Origin: Glaciimonas sp.
Lineage (GTDB): Bacteria; Pseudomonadota; Gammaproteobacteria; Burkholderiales; Burkholderiaceae_D
NCBI GenBank assembly: GCA_012927625.1
Contig: JABBOV010000008.1
Location: 372,001 to 436,000, forward strand
Reading direction: 5' to 3'
Length of the DNA stretch: 64,000 bases
In this document: positions 43,643 to 51,687 of the stretch, piece after piece
Layout of the letters: every line of letters starts with the position of its first letter
How positions within the stretch are numbered: position 1 is the stretch's first letter
The notes under the pieces: generated by a model
What the model was told of the DNA's origin: nothing
The model's input: the letters and a program-made list of their open reading frames with translations, nothing else
Databases searched by the model: none
Made by a program: the position numbers and the translations under genes

Positions 43643-44113
43643 ATGACGACGCCAACCAAAATCGCGGGATTCACCCTGATTGAACTCATCATGGTGATGG
43701 TTATCATCGGGGTTCTCGCGGTTGCAGCTATGCCGCGTTTTATGGATCGCAAGACCTTCGAGACGCGCGGTTTTCATGATCAAACAAAATCAATGTTGCG
43801 TTACGCGCAAAAAACCGCGATTGCGCAGCGCCGTTTTGTTTGCGTTGCCTTTACGTCCAGCAGCATTACCCTGACCATCGATGCCATCAATAATGCGGCG
43901 ACGGCAACATGCCCAGGAACCGCTCTGGCTTCGGCGGACGGCAAGCTGACGTCAGTCGTTACCGCCCCTTCCGGCATCACGTTTTCCCAGACACCGGCTG
44001 ATTTTAGCTTTGGCGCACTGGGCCGACCTGGCTTTAATACACAACAAAGCATCAGCGTAGTTGATGTCGCTAGCGCTATTCTCATAGAATCCGAGACCGG
44101 CTATGTCCACTGA
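43643..44113 (+). CDS. mshC: MSHA minor pilin MshC (GspH type)
   Basis: 156 residues. Prepilin leader MTTPTKIAG|FTLIELIMVMVIIGVLAVAAMPRF with Glu5. The body 'GFHDQTKSMLRYAQKTAIAQRRFVCVAF' is the GspH/FimT-like minor pilin pattern, the type seen in MshC. Its end overlaps the next gene by 11 bp. Predicted role: initiation of pilus assembly at the tip. Confidence 0.85.
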   Translation: MTTPTKIAGFTLIELIMVMVIIGVLAVAAMPRFMDRKTFETRGFHDQTKSMLRYAQKTAIAQRRFVCVAFTSSSITLTIDAINNAATATCPGTALASADGKLTSVVTAPSGITFSQTPADFSFGALGRPGFNTQQSISVVDVASAILIESETGYVH

Positions 44114-44666
44114 ATACCGGCAAAGAGGCATCTCGCTGATCGAACTGATCATGTTCATCGTGATCGTCAGCGTCGGCATTGCCGGCATCTTGTCGGTGAT
44201 GAATGTCACCACCAAGGCCAGCGCCGACCCGCTGCTGCGCAAACAGGCGCTGGCGATTGCCGAATCGCTGCTGGAAGAAATCGAGTTGCAGCCCTTTACC
44301 TACTGTGCGCCGGATGATACCAATGCGTTGACTGCCGCCAATGCTGCCGGTTGTGCAGTACCGGCTAACTCTGAAGACAGTTTGCCAACCGCAGCAAGGG
44401 TTAGCAATGTGGCACAGCGCGATGCTGCCAATGTCGCCGATTACACCAATTTTGCAATGGCGCCGATACGGGATATTTCGGGTACGCAGATTAATGGGCT
44501 GGCGGCCTATTCTGCGTCAGTTGCAATAACTCAAGTCGGCGATACTTTGACCCCGGCAGTTGCAAAAAATGACGCATTGCAAATTGACGTCCGGGTCGTC
44601 TCAGGCAACACCGATATCACCCTCACCGGCTACCGCTTCCGCTATGCGCCCAATGCCTTACCCTGA
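44103..44666 (+). CDS. mshD: MSHA minor pilin MshD
   Basis: 187 residues. Prepilin-like N-terminus 'MSTEYRQRG|ISLIELIMFIVIVSVGIAGILSVMNVTTKASADPLLRKQALAIAESLLEEI' (Ile1, Glu5). The 'DPLLRKQALAIAESLLEEIELQPFTYC' segment is typical of MshD/PilV-like proteins. It overlaps mshC at its start and ends 4 bp before mshO. Confidence 0.86.
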   Translation: MSTEYRQRGISLIELIMFIVIVSVGIAGILSVMNVTTKASADPLLRKQALAIAESLLEEIELQPFTYCAPDDTNALTAANAAGCAVPANSEDSLPTAARVSNVAQRDAANVADYTNFAMAPIRDISGTQINGLAAYSASVAITQVGDTLTPAVAKNDALQIDVRVVSGNTDITLTGYRFRYAPNALP

Positions 44667-44670
44667 CGCG

Positions 44671-45477
44671 ATGCGGGCTGCCATGACCCAACGCCAGCGC
44701 GGTTTTACCCTGATCGAAGCGATCATGGTCATTACCATCACCGGCATCCTGGCCGGAGTGGTGGCGATTTTCATCCGCACCCCGGTTCAGAGCTATTTCG
44801 ATGTCGAACGGCGCGCAGAAATGACCGACACCGTCGATACCGCATTACGCCGTATTGGGCGCGATGTGCGGCTGGCATTGCCGAATAGTGTGCGGGTGAC
44901 TAAGGTTGGAACGGTATCTTATCTGGAGTTTTTGCAGACCAGCGATGGTGGGCGCTACCGTGCAGACGGCCCAGGCGACATATTGGACTTTACGGCTACC
45001 GACACTACTTTCGATGTGCTAGGGCCTCCTGTTGCAATGGTTGCCGGTGCGCAGAATTTATTGGTAGTTTATAACTTGGGTATTCCAGGTGCAGATGCCT
45101 ATCAAGGAGACAATACCAGTCCCATTACCGCAATTGATGCCGCAACACATATCGTAACGATCAACGCCAAACAATTTCCTTTATCCTCGCCCGGCAATCG
45201 ATTCCAGATTATTTCTTCACCTGTTACTTACGCATGCGACCCCGGCACCGGTAACCTGACGCGTTTCTGGAATTATCCAATCCAGGGTGCGCAGCCGACC
45301 GCTTTTGCGGGTACGCCGCAAGCGTTACTGGCAACGAATGTGGCAGGGTGTACTTTTACCTACGATCAATTGGTAATTAATCAGCGCACCAGTGTGGTGT
45401 CAATCTGGCTCCAACTGAGCCAGGGCAGTGAGAATGTAAATCTCTACCATGAGGTACATGTCAGCAATGTGCCCTAG
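44671..45477 (+). CDS. mshO: MSHA minor pilin MshO
   Basis: 268 residues from the ATG at 44671 (44683 is an equally possible start; the longer frame to 44560 lies inside mshD). Leader MRAAMTQRQRG|FTLIEAIMVITITGILAGVVAIFIRTPVQSYFDVERRAEMTDTVDTALRRIGRDVRLALPNSVRV is diagnostic of MshO. Glu5 is present. It lies in tight operon order, overlapping mshP by 29 bp. Confidence 0.88.
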   Translation: MRAAMTQRQRGFTLIEAIMVITITGILAGVVAIFIRTPVQSYFDVERRAEMTDTVDTALRRIGRDVRLALPNSVRVTKVGTVSYLEFLQTSDGGRYRADGPGDILDFTATDTTFDVLGPPVAMVAGAQNLLVVYNLGIPGADAYQGDNTSPITAIDAATHIVTINAKQFPLSSPGNRFQIISSPVTYACDPGTGNLTRFWNYPIQGAQPTAFAGTPQALLATNVAGCTFTYDQLVINQRTSVVSIWLQLSQGSENVNLYHEVHVSNVP

Positions 45478-45973
45478 ACGAAACTCCGCAAGACGAATAT
45501 ACGATTCCAGCCGTAGCCCCCAGCGCGGCTTTGCCCTCGTGTCGGCTATTTTTCTATTGGTGGTATTGGCTGCTTTGGGCGCTTTCATGGTGACACTCTC
45601 GACCGTCCAGAATGTCACTTCGACCCAGGATTTGCAGGGTAGCCGCGCCTATCAGGCGGCACGGGCCGGAATCGAGTGGGGCGCGTATCAGGTGCGCACT
45701 CCAGAACACACCAACCTGCCAACGGGGCAGGCTCCGTATATTTGCCCGACTGCTGCGACAACGCTCAATCATCTGGCTGGTTCCCTGGCAGGCTTTAGCG
45801 TGCAGGTGCTTTGTGTGGAGACAACCTATGGCGAAGGCGGTAATACGATTGCTGTCTATCAGTTAACCTCGACCGCAACTCTGGGAACGGTCGGTAGCAC
45901 CAACTATGTCGAGCGGCAATTATCCGCAGCGATCAGCACTTGCCGGGCAGCTGGCGTGCCTTGCCCAGAATGA
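45449..45973 (+). CDS. mshP: MSHA biogenesis protein MshP
   Basis: 174 residues; starts at 45458 and 45467 are alternatives. A long basic N-terminus precedes 'RGFALVSAIFLLVVLAALGAFMVTLSTVQNVTSTQDLQGSRAYQAARAGIEWGAYQV', the MshP/PilX-like pattern with Val/Ser in place of the pilin Glu5 region. A Cys-containing C-terminus ends in CRAAGVPCPE. Likely a minor pilin-like component. A new promoter-like element lies 40 bp downstream, before mshQ. Confidence 0.85.
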   Translation: MRYMSAMCPRRNSARRIYDSSRSPQRGFALVSAIFLLVVLAALGAFMVTLSTVQNVTSTQDLQGSRAYQAARAGIEWGAYQVRTPEHTNLPTGQAPYICPTAATTLNHLAGSLAGFSVQVLCVETTYGEGGNTIAVYQLTSTATLGTVGSTNYVERQLSAAISTCRAAGVPCPE

Positions 45974-46014
45974 GCAGAGCATAAAAAAACAGTGATGAGC
46001 TAATTATTTAATAT

Positions 46015-46083
46015 GGAGTATAAGCAAAAATAGTGCTTTATCCGCATACAAATAGGCACATTAGAAAAATACAGGTCAAACAT
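46015..46083 (+). promoter_or_regulatory. 59-nt spaced promoter-like element, copy c (toward mshQ)
   Basis: GGAGTAT (46015-46021), CCGCAT at positions 28-33 and AAAATAC ending at 46072 (position 58). The terminal GTAT is replaced by ATAC. The first two blocks also form an inverted repeat (AAGCA...TGCTT flanked by GGA...TCC). It would start a separate mshQ transcript inside the msh locus. Confidence 0.55.
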
Positions 46084-46255
46084 ACCATAAAGATGTTCAA
46101 TGATTACATTCTGCTGCGCGCAATTACACCGTGTTCTGGCCTTCGTTTTCCGTGACTGCGCCAGCCTCTCCAGCGCCCGATTGCCCGGCGCACGTAGATC
46201 GTCTACGCTGCTGCGCCGCGGACTGTTGCGCCGCACGGCGTCATTGAGCGCCGCC

Positions 46256-48877
46256 ATGCGCCGCCGGATATTCCTGCTCCTCGCGCTACCCTTGCTGTTG
46301 CTAACCGCCTTACCGGCACAGGCGATTAATTACACTTTTCCAGGCGCCCTGCCTGCAGGTTGCGTCGACAATGGCGGCGGAAGTTACACTTGCGGCGCGA
46401 TAAGCCTTGGCGCCAGCGACACGATCGCCATCACATCAGCGACCACCATCACGGTCAATGGTGCATTCGATGTCGCTGCCGGCGGCCAAATCAATTCAGG
46501 AGCACCTTTCTCCCTGAATATTACGACGGTTGGTGCGGCGTTCGGCGCAGGCGCCAACGTCATTCTCAATGCAAATGTGATCAGCGGCGCTGCCCTCACA
46601 ATAGGTGCAGACGCGCAAGTGGGCGGCAACCTCAAAACCGACGTCGGCGATATCAAAATAGGGGCGAATACAACAATCGTCGGCGATCTCAGCGTCGGCA
46701 CCGGCGCCATCCTGCTCGGTGCTAATGACACAGTTAACGGCTCGATCAGCGTCACCGGCACCGGTGCCATCACGATAGGTGCGAGTTCACAGGTAAACGG
46801 TAATATCAGCGCCGTCACCGGCGCAATCACATTGGGTGCGCACACAAGCGCCACAGGCAATATCAGCACCGTCGACGGCGCCGTCACATTGGGTGCGAAC
46901 ATCGATGTCTACGGCAATATCAGCACCGTCAACGGCGCCATCACAGTCGGTGCTGCGGGCGCGGTTGGCGGCTCGATTAGCATCACCGGCACAGGTGCTG
47001 TCTCAGTCGGTGCACACTCAAATATCGGTGGCACTATCAGCGCCGCCAACGGCGCCATCACCACAGGTGCCGGGACCGTTAGCGGTACCGCCATCGGCAA
47101 CTTTGAATGCCTGGAGACGGGCAGCAATATCCCGTGGAGCCCGACGACGCGACGGCCTCTCTATACCAAGCTAGCCGGCACCGGCTTCAGTATCGACATC
47201 GCTGCGCTCAAGACTGACGGCACACCGCAAACCAGCTACGCTTCCAAATACGTCAAAGTGGAGTTATTCGAAGACACTACGCCGTTAACTAATTGCCCAG
47301 ACTTTGCGGGCAAAACCCCGGTGGTCACGCAGACGGTCGTCTTCGCTTCGAACGCGGCAGGCCGCACAACCACGGGTATTTTCAATCTCAACAGTGCCTA
47401 CAAGATACTCCGTTGCCGCGTCACAGAGTGTACCGACAGCACCTGTGGGCACGTTACTGCGGCGCCGCCGGCTTGTTCTTCCGACCAGTTCTCGGTGCGG
47501 CCGGCATCCTTTGCTGCCACTGTCACCAAGGCAGATGGATCTGCCTTGGGCAGTACGATCAAAGCAGGGGTAGACGATATCAAAGCTACCGTCAGCGTAA
47601 CGACTGCAGGTTATTCCGGCAGCGCTTTTATCTATCCTTCAGCGAGTGTTGACCACAATCATATTTCAGTTTTAAACAGAAACACTTTAACTATGGCAGA
47701 TGCCGGCAACACACCTATGACTGACGGCACGGTCAGCTTCAACGTAGCCTCCGGCGCACCCGCTAACGGTAATTTCCGCTACCACGATGCAGGAACGCTG
47801 ACATTGGCAATACGCGACAAGACATACACCGGTGTTGACCAGTCCAATAATGATTGCATGGTTGGCAGCGCATCCAACGTGCTGACAAACGGCAAATATG
47901 GATGCGAAATCGGCGTCGACCAATTAATCTCGCGCTTCATCCCGGATCATTTCACGGTGTCCGGCAGTTTTACGCCATCCTGCAGCGGCGGCGGTTTCAC
48001 CTATATGGATGACCCGCGCCTAGGTATCAATTTCAAGGTATCGGCGGAAAGCAGCCGTGAGATTACTGCCACCCAATATGCGAATCCTTGCCCAACATCA
48101 GGGTCTTGCAAACTGACTTTGACTGCGCAAAATAGCAGCACCCAGATCGACATCAGTCGACTGACGCCGCTTGCTTCTTTTCCTGGCGCAACCACAGTCG
48201 GTTCAGGAGCGGCATCAACCTATGAGTCGACAACATGGTCGAATGGTGTCTATACGGTCTCCGGTACAGCGCTTAAATATGCCAGAGATACTACGCCGGA
48301 TGGCGCGTATGACAATTTCAAACTGAAGGCGGCCATCGCCGACCCTGACGGCGTTGCCATTGCCGCCCAGGGTACCTCTGATGAAACCAAAATCCGCTAT
48401 GGGCGCATAGCACTTTCCAATGCGCATGGGTCGGAACGGCTGGCCTTGCCGATTCCAATGAAAGTGCAGTATTACAAAGCGGGGGCTGGCTGGTTAACCG
48501 CCAGCCAGCCCCCGAATACCGCCGATAGCTGCACGCCGATCGCATTGCCTGCCAGCATTGGCTTTACCTTTGCAACTTTAACCACAAAAAATCATTTGGC
48601 AGCGAGCAACGTAAAAGCATATCTAAAGAATGCTGGCACTTACATAACATCAGGCATTGTTACACGCGATCAGCTATCGCTGGCAAGTCCGGGCAATTCA
48701 GCCGTGGGCCCAGGGATCGGATATGTCGATGTGTATTTTGATCTTGCGGTCATGCCTTGGCTCAATTTCAACTGGAAAGGAAAGCCGACGCCAACAGCAG
48801 CAGACTTAAACCCCACAGCCCGCGCCACTTTTGGTGTGTATAAGAGTGAATTTATTTACTTGCGGGAAATGTATTAG
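46256..48877 (+). CDS. mshQ: MshQ-like exported protein with bactofilin-like repeats and DUF6701
   Basis: 873 residues from the ATG at 46256, chosen because it gives a proper signal peptide (RRRIFLLLALPLLLLTALPAQA|INY); a frame to 46100 also exists. Residues about 50-285 contain a series of short repeats of the type G-N-I-S-x-V-x-G-A-I-T-x-G-A, resembling a beta-helical, polymer-forming stack. The C-terminal ~570 residues match the DUF6701 region of MshQ proteins, with 'CSSDQFSVRPASFA' and ending 'ATFGVYKSEFIYLREMY'. Function in the MSHA system is unknown; it is a candidate tip or surface adhesin. Large size and position after mshP fit MshQ. Confidence 0.83.
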   Translation: MRRRIFLLLALPLLLLTALPAQAINYTFPGALPAGCVDNGGGSYTCGAISLGASDTIAITSATTITVNGAFDVAAGGQINSGAPFSLNITTVGAAFGAGANVILNANVISGAALTIGADAQVGGNLKTDVGDIKIGANTTIVGDLSVGTGAILLGANDTVNGSISVTGTGAITIGASSQVNGNISAVTGAITLGAHTSATGNISTVDGAVTLGANIDVYGNISTVNGAITVGAAGAVGGSISITGTGAVSVGAHSNIGGTISAANGAITTGAGTVSGTAIGNFECLETGSNIPWSPTTRRPLYTKLAGTGFSIDIAALKTDGTPQTSYASKYVKVELFEDTTPLTNCPDFAGKTPVVTQTVVFASNAAGRTTTGIFNLNSAYKILRCRVTECTDSTCGHVTAAPPACSSDQFSVRPASFAATVTKADGSALGSTIKAGVDDIKATVSVTTAGYSGSAFIYPSASVDHNHISVLNRNTLTMADAGNTPMTDGTVSFNVASGAPANGNFRYHDAGTLTLAIRDKTYTGVDQSNNDCMVGSASNVLTNGKYGCEIGVDQLISRFIPDHFTVSGSFTPSCSGGGFTYMDDPRLGINFKVSAESSREITATQYANPCPTSGSCKLTLTAQNSSTQIDISRLTPLASFPGATTVGSGAASTYESTTWSNGVYTVSGTALKYARDTTPDGAYDNFKLKAAIADPDGVAIAAQGTSDETKIRYGRIALSNAHGSERLALPIPMKVQYYKAGAGWLTASQPPNTADSCTPIALPASIGFTFATLTTKNHLAASNVKAYLKNAGTYITSGIVTRDQLSLASPGNSAVGPGIGYVDVYFDLAVMPWLNFNWKGKPTPTAADLNPTARATFGVYKSEFIYLREMY

Positions 48878-48954
48878 CATCGACGATTGACAAGCTTGGC
48901 GTAGTAACTTAACTTCAGAAACTATTTTTATTCAGTGCAAGCAGGGGTTTATTT

Positions 48955-49905
48955 GTGGGCTTATTCGGTAAAACCAAGAATAATTTCGGATGGCTAGCTA
49001 TCAGCTGCCAATCCGATGGCATTTTCGTTGCCCATGTAAAAAAACCGCCTTCAAGCAAGCCGGTGGTAGAGCTATTTTCTTTTTATCCTGCTGATAAGCC
49101 AGGGTACCCGGCCGCGCTGAATAAACTCGCAAAAGAACTGCATCCAGACCGTTATCAATGCACACACTTGCTGAAGTCCGGTGAATACCAGTTGCTGTCT
49201 GTGGACGCACCGAATGTGCCGCCCGATGAGCTCAAGAATGCAATCCGCTGGAGTATCAAGGATATGCTGGACTATCACGTTGACGACGCCACCATCGATG
49301 TGCTGGCGGTGCCGCTCGACAAGGACGGGCCGGCACGCAGCAATACCCTGTTTGCCGTGGCGGCCCGCAATCAAGTGATCGGGCAACGCCAGGCCCTGTT
49401 TGAAGGAGCGAAAATTGCATTGTGCGCGATCGATATTCCAGAGATGGCGCAACGTAATATTTCCGCCTTGCTGGAGCCGGAAGGACGCGCCATCGCGCTG
49501 TTGTCGTTTAATGCGGAAGGTGGATTGATTACCATCACTTTCGGCGGTGAACTGTATTTTTCGCGGCGTATCGACATGACCGTGACGCAACTGCAGCAGG
49601 CTGACGTATCGCACAAGACCGCACTGCATGAACGCATCACGCTGGAGCTGCAGCGCTCGCTGGATCACTTCGATCGGCAATATCATGCGATGCCGTTATC
49701 CAAATTATTACTCTCCCCGATGGGTTTGGAGGGCGCGGGTCTGCAAGAGTACCTTGCGGCTAATTTGTATACTCCAGTGGAGACTTTGCATCTGGAATCG
49801 ATTCTGGATTTTTCCAAGGCGCCTGATCTGAATAACGTTGAATCACAGCAACGCTATTTCATGGTGCTTGGGGCTGCCTTGCGCCATGAAGAGAAGTCGT
49901 TATGA
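48955..49905 (+). CDS. mshI: MSHA biogenesis protein MshI (PilM-like)
   Basis: 316 residues from a GTG start, with AAGCAGGGG upstream. It has an actin-like PilM/MshI fold: 'GWLAISCQSDGIFVAHVK', 'LKNAIRWSIKDMLDYHVDDATIDVLAVP', 'ALLSFNAEGGLITITFGGELYFSRRIDM'. It acts at the inner membrane as the cytoplasmic partner of the PilN/PilO-like proteins encoded next. It overlaps the following gene by 4 bp. Confidence 0.85.
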   Translation: MGLFGKTKNNFGWLAISCQSDGIFVAHVKKPPSSKPVVELFSFYPADKPGYPAALNKLAKELHPDRYQCTHLLKSGEYQLLSVDAPNVPPDELKNAIRWSIKDMLDYHVDDATIDVLAVPLDKDGPARSNTLFAVAARNQVIGQRQALFEGAKIALCAIDIPEMAQRNISALLEPEGRAIALLSFNAEGGLITITFGGELYFSRRIDMTVTQLQQADVSHKTALHERITLELQRSLDHFDRQYHAMPLSKLLLSPMGLEGAGLQEYLAANLYTPVETLHLESILDFSKAPDLNNVESQQRYFMVLGAALRHEEKSL

Positions 49906-50588
49906 GTCAGCAGATCAATCTATTTAATCCGATTTTTCTGAAGCAGAAAAAATATTTTTCTGCTATTGCCATGGCGCAAGCTTTGGGCTTGATATTGATC
50001 GGTGCGTTGCTTCTGTCCGTATATTCACGCTATCAATTTTCCGGCATGCTCGATACGGCGACCAATATGACTGCACAAATGGGCTTGGTGCAGACGCGGT
50101 TAAACAAGGTCAAAGCAGAATACGCGCCACCCAAAAAAAGCCAGGGGCTAGAAGACGGCGTCAAAAAGACAGACGCGGAAGTGAAGTCCTTGCAACAGGT
50201 ATTCGATGCCTTGCAAAAAGGGGATATTGGCAATAGAGAAGGATACTCAGCGTATTTGCGCGCATTTGCGCGGCAGATCGTGGATGGATTGTGGCTCACC
50301 GGCTTCACCATTGTCGGTGCCGGTACCGAGTTGGGTTTGCAAGGGCGCGCACTGCGGCCGGAGCTGGTGCCGGCTTACATCAATAATCTGAAGCAGGAGC
50401 ACGTCATCCAGGGCAAAAATTTTTCCACTTTAGAGATACAGTTGCCGCAACGGGAACAAAGCAATCGGGAGCATCCAGCAGGTACTAATACCGCCGCAGC
50501 GCCGTATGTTGAATTTGATCTGCATTCTTCAGGCATATCCAAGGCAGCAGTGGCCTCTGATTTGCCGCCTGGAGTAAAAAATCAATGA
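49902..50588 (+). CDS. PilN-like MSHA biogenesis protein
   Basis: 228 residues. 'MSQQINLFNPIFLKQKKYFSA' gives the PilN signature INLxNP(x)F that docks on PilM/MshI. One membrane helix follows (about 25-45), then a coiled coil and a periplasmic domain. In Vibrio terms it corresponds to the MshI2/PilN-like component. Coupled by 4-bp overlaps to mshI and mshJ. Confidence 0.83.
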   Translation: MSQQINLFNPIFLKQKKYFSAIAMAQALGLILIGALLLSVYSRYQFSGMLDTATNMTAQMGLVQTRLNKVKAEYAPPKKSQGLEDGVKKTDAEVKSLQQVFDALQKGDIGNREGYSAYLRAFARQIVDGLWLTGFTIVGAGTELGLQGRALRPELVPAYINNLKQEHVIQGKNFSTLEIQLPQREQSNREHPAGTNTAAAPYVEFDLHSSGISKAAVASDLPPGVKNQ

Positions 50589-51307
50589 AGCAAACCGTAC
50601 AGCTATTTATCCTGAAAATTGATGCGATGAGCCTGCGCGAACGCATCATGATCTTTGCAGGAACGGCTCTGACATTGGTGTTGTTGCTCAATACACTCTT
50701 GTTTGACCCGCAATTCGCGCAGCAAAAACTTTTATCGCAAAAAATACAATCGGATCAGTCAAAAATTGCCGAAATGCAGGCGGAGATTCAACAAAAAGTG
50801 ACATCGCAGGCGTCAGACCCGGACACTGCCAATAAGAAACTTCTGCAAAAATTGCAACAACAGTCTGAGCAAATGCATGCCGACTTGCTGGGCTTGAACG
50901 ATGTGTTGGTCAAGCCTGAGAATATGACTTCGTTATTGGAATCTATTTTAAAACGCAACGGTACATTGCGCCTGATTTCACTCAATACTCTGCCTGTGAG
51001 TACTTTGACTCCCGTTGCGACTAACGCAGCGACAATTCCGGCAGAAAAAAGTGGCGTGCCGACGTCTGCGGCATCACCAGCAGCGACACCCAGCGCCCTG
51101 GGAACTGGCGAGATTTACAAGCACGGCGTAGAAATCGTGGTGCAAGGTAAATATCTGGACATGATGGCTTATATGTCGGCACTGGAAGCGATGCCGTGGC
51201 AGTTGTTTTGGGGCAAGGCCAAAATGCAGGTAGAGACTTATCCTGAAGCGACCTTGAGCCTGACTCTATTCACTTTAAGCCTGGATAAAAAATGGCTAAA
51301 TCTGTGA
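50585..51307 (+). CDS. mshJ: MSHA biogenesis protein MshJ (PilO-like)
   Basis: 240 residues. 'LKIDAMSLRERIMIFAGTALTLVLLLNTLLFDPQFAQQKLL' (short cytoplasmic start, one helix) leads to a coiled coil (about 45-105) and a ferredoxin-like periplasmic part ending 'KHGVEIVVQGKYLDMMAYMSALEAMPWQLFWGKAKMQVETYPEATLSLTLFTLSLDKKWL', typical of MshJ/PilO. It overlaps mshK by 16 bp. Confidence 0.86.
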   Translation: MKQTVQLFILKIDAMSLRERIMIFAGTALTLVLLLNTLLFDPQFAQQKLLSQKIQSDQSKIAEMQAEIQQKVTSQASDPDTANKKLLQKLQQQSEQMHADLLGLNDVLVKPENMTSLLESILKRNGTLRLISLNTLPVSTLTPVATNAATIPAEKSGVPTSAASPAATPSALGTGEIYKHGVEIVVQGKYLDMMAYMSALEAMPWQLFWGKAKMQVETYPEATLSLTLFTLSLDKKWLNL

Positions 51308-51684
51308 GCATGTCCGCCGTCATGGTGCAAGCGTGCTTGCCCTTGTGGCTGTTGGCATCATCGGCCATCGCACAGACAGTGCCGGACCCGACACGGCCAC
51401 CGGACTTAATCAGCGCGGTGAGCAGGGATCCGGCCGCCTCGTCTGCCGCTGATCCGGTGCTGCAGTCGATACTGATTTCTCCCGGCAGAAGAATGGCCAT
51501 CATCAGTGGCCAGACGGTGCAATTACATGAAAAATTCGGCGACTCTCGCCTCACGCATATTGGCGAAACAGAAGTCATTTTGCGCAATAGCACAACAGAA
51601 CAAACATTGAAACTTTTTCCCGAGATCAAGGTGCGGCCAGTACTGCAACCTGTTCGCAAAAGTACAAATCAACGGGTAAGATAA
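51292..51684 (+). CDS. mshK: MSHA biogenesis protein MshK (PilP-like)
   Basis: 130 residues. Signal peptide 'VMVQACLPLWLLASSAIA|QTVPDPTRPPD' with the conserved D-P-T-R-P motif of MshK/GspC-PilP linkers, then 'QSILISPGRRMAIISGQTVQLHEKFGDSRLTHIGETEVIL', a small beta domain that contacts the secretin. Three bp before mshL. Confidence 0.85.
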   Translation: MAKSVSMSAVMVQACLPLWLLASSAIAQTVPDPTRPPDLISAVSRDPAASSAADPVLQSILISPGRRMAIISGQTVQLHEKFGDSRLTHIGETEVILRNSTTEQTLKLFPEIKVRPVLQPVRKSTNQRVR

Positions 51685-51687
51685 AAA

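Noticed and set aside
46100..46255. Upstream start for MshQ at 46100
   Set aside because: It would put 52 Arg/Ser-rich residues before the signal peptide; the ATG at 46256 gives a normal exported protein. It remains possible because element c would place the transcript start only about 20 nt before 46100.
49766..49780. TATACTCC inside mshI resembling the reverse of the GGAGTAT block
   Set aside because: Lies within coding sequence and lacks the second and third blocks at the required spacing.
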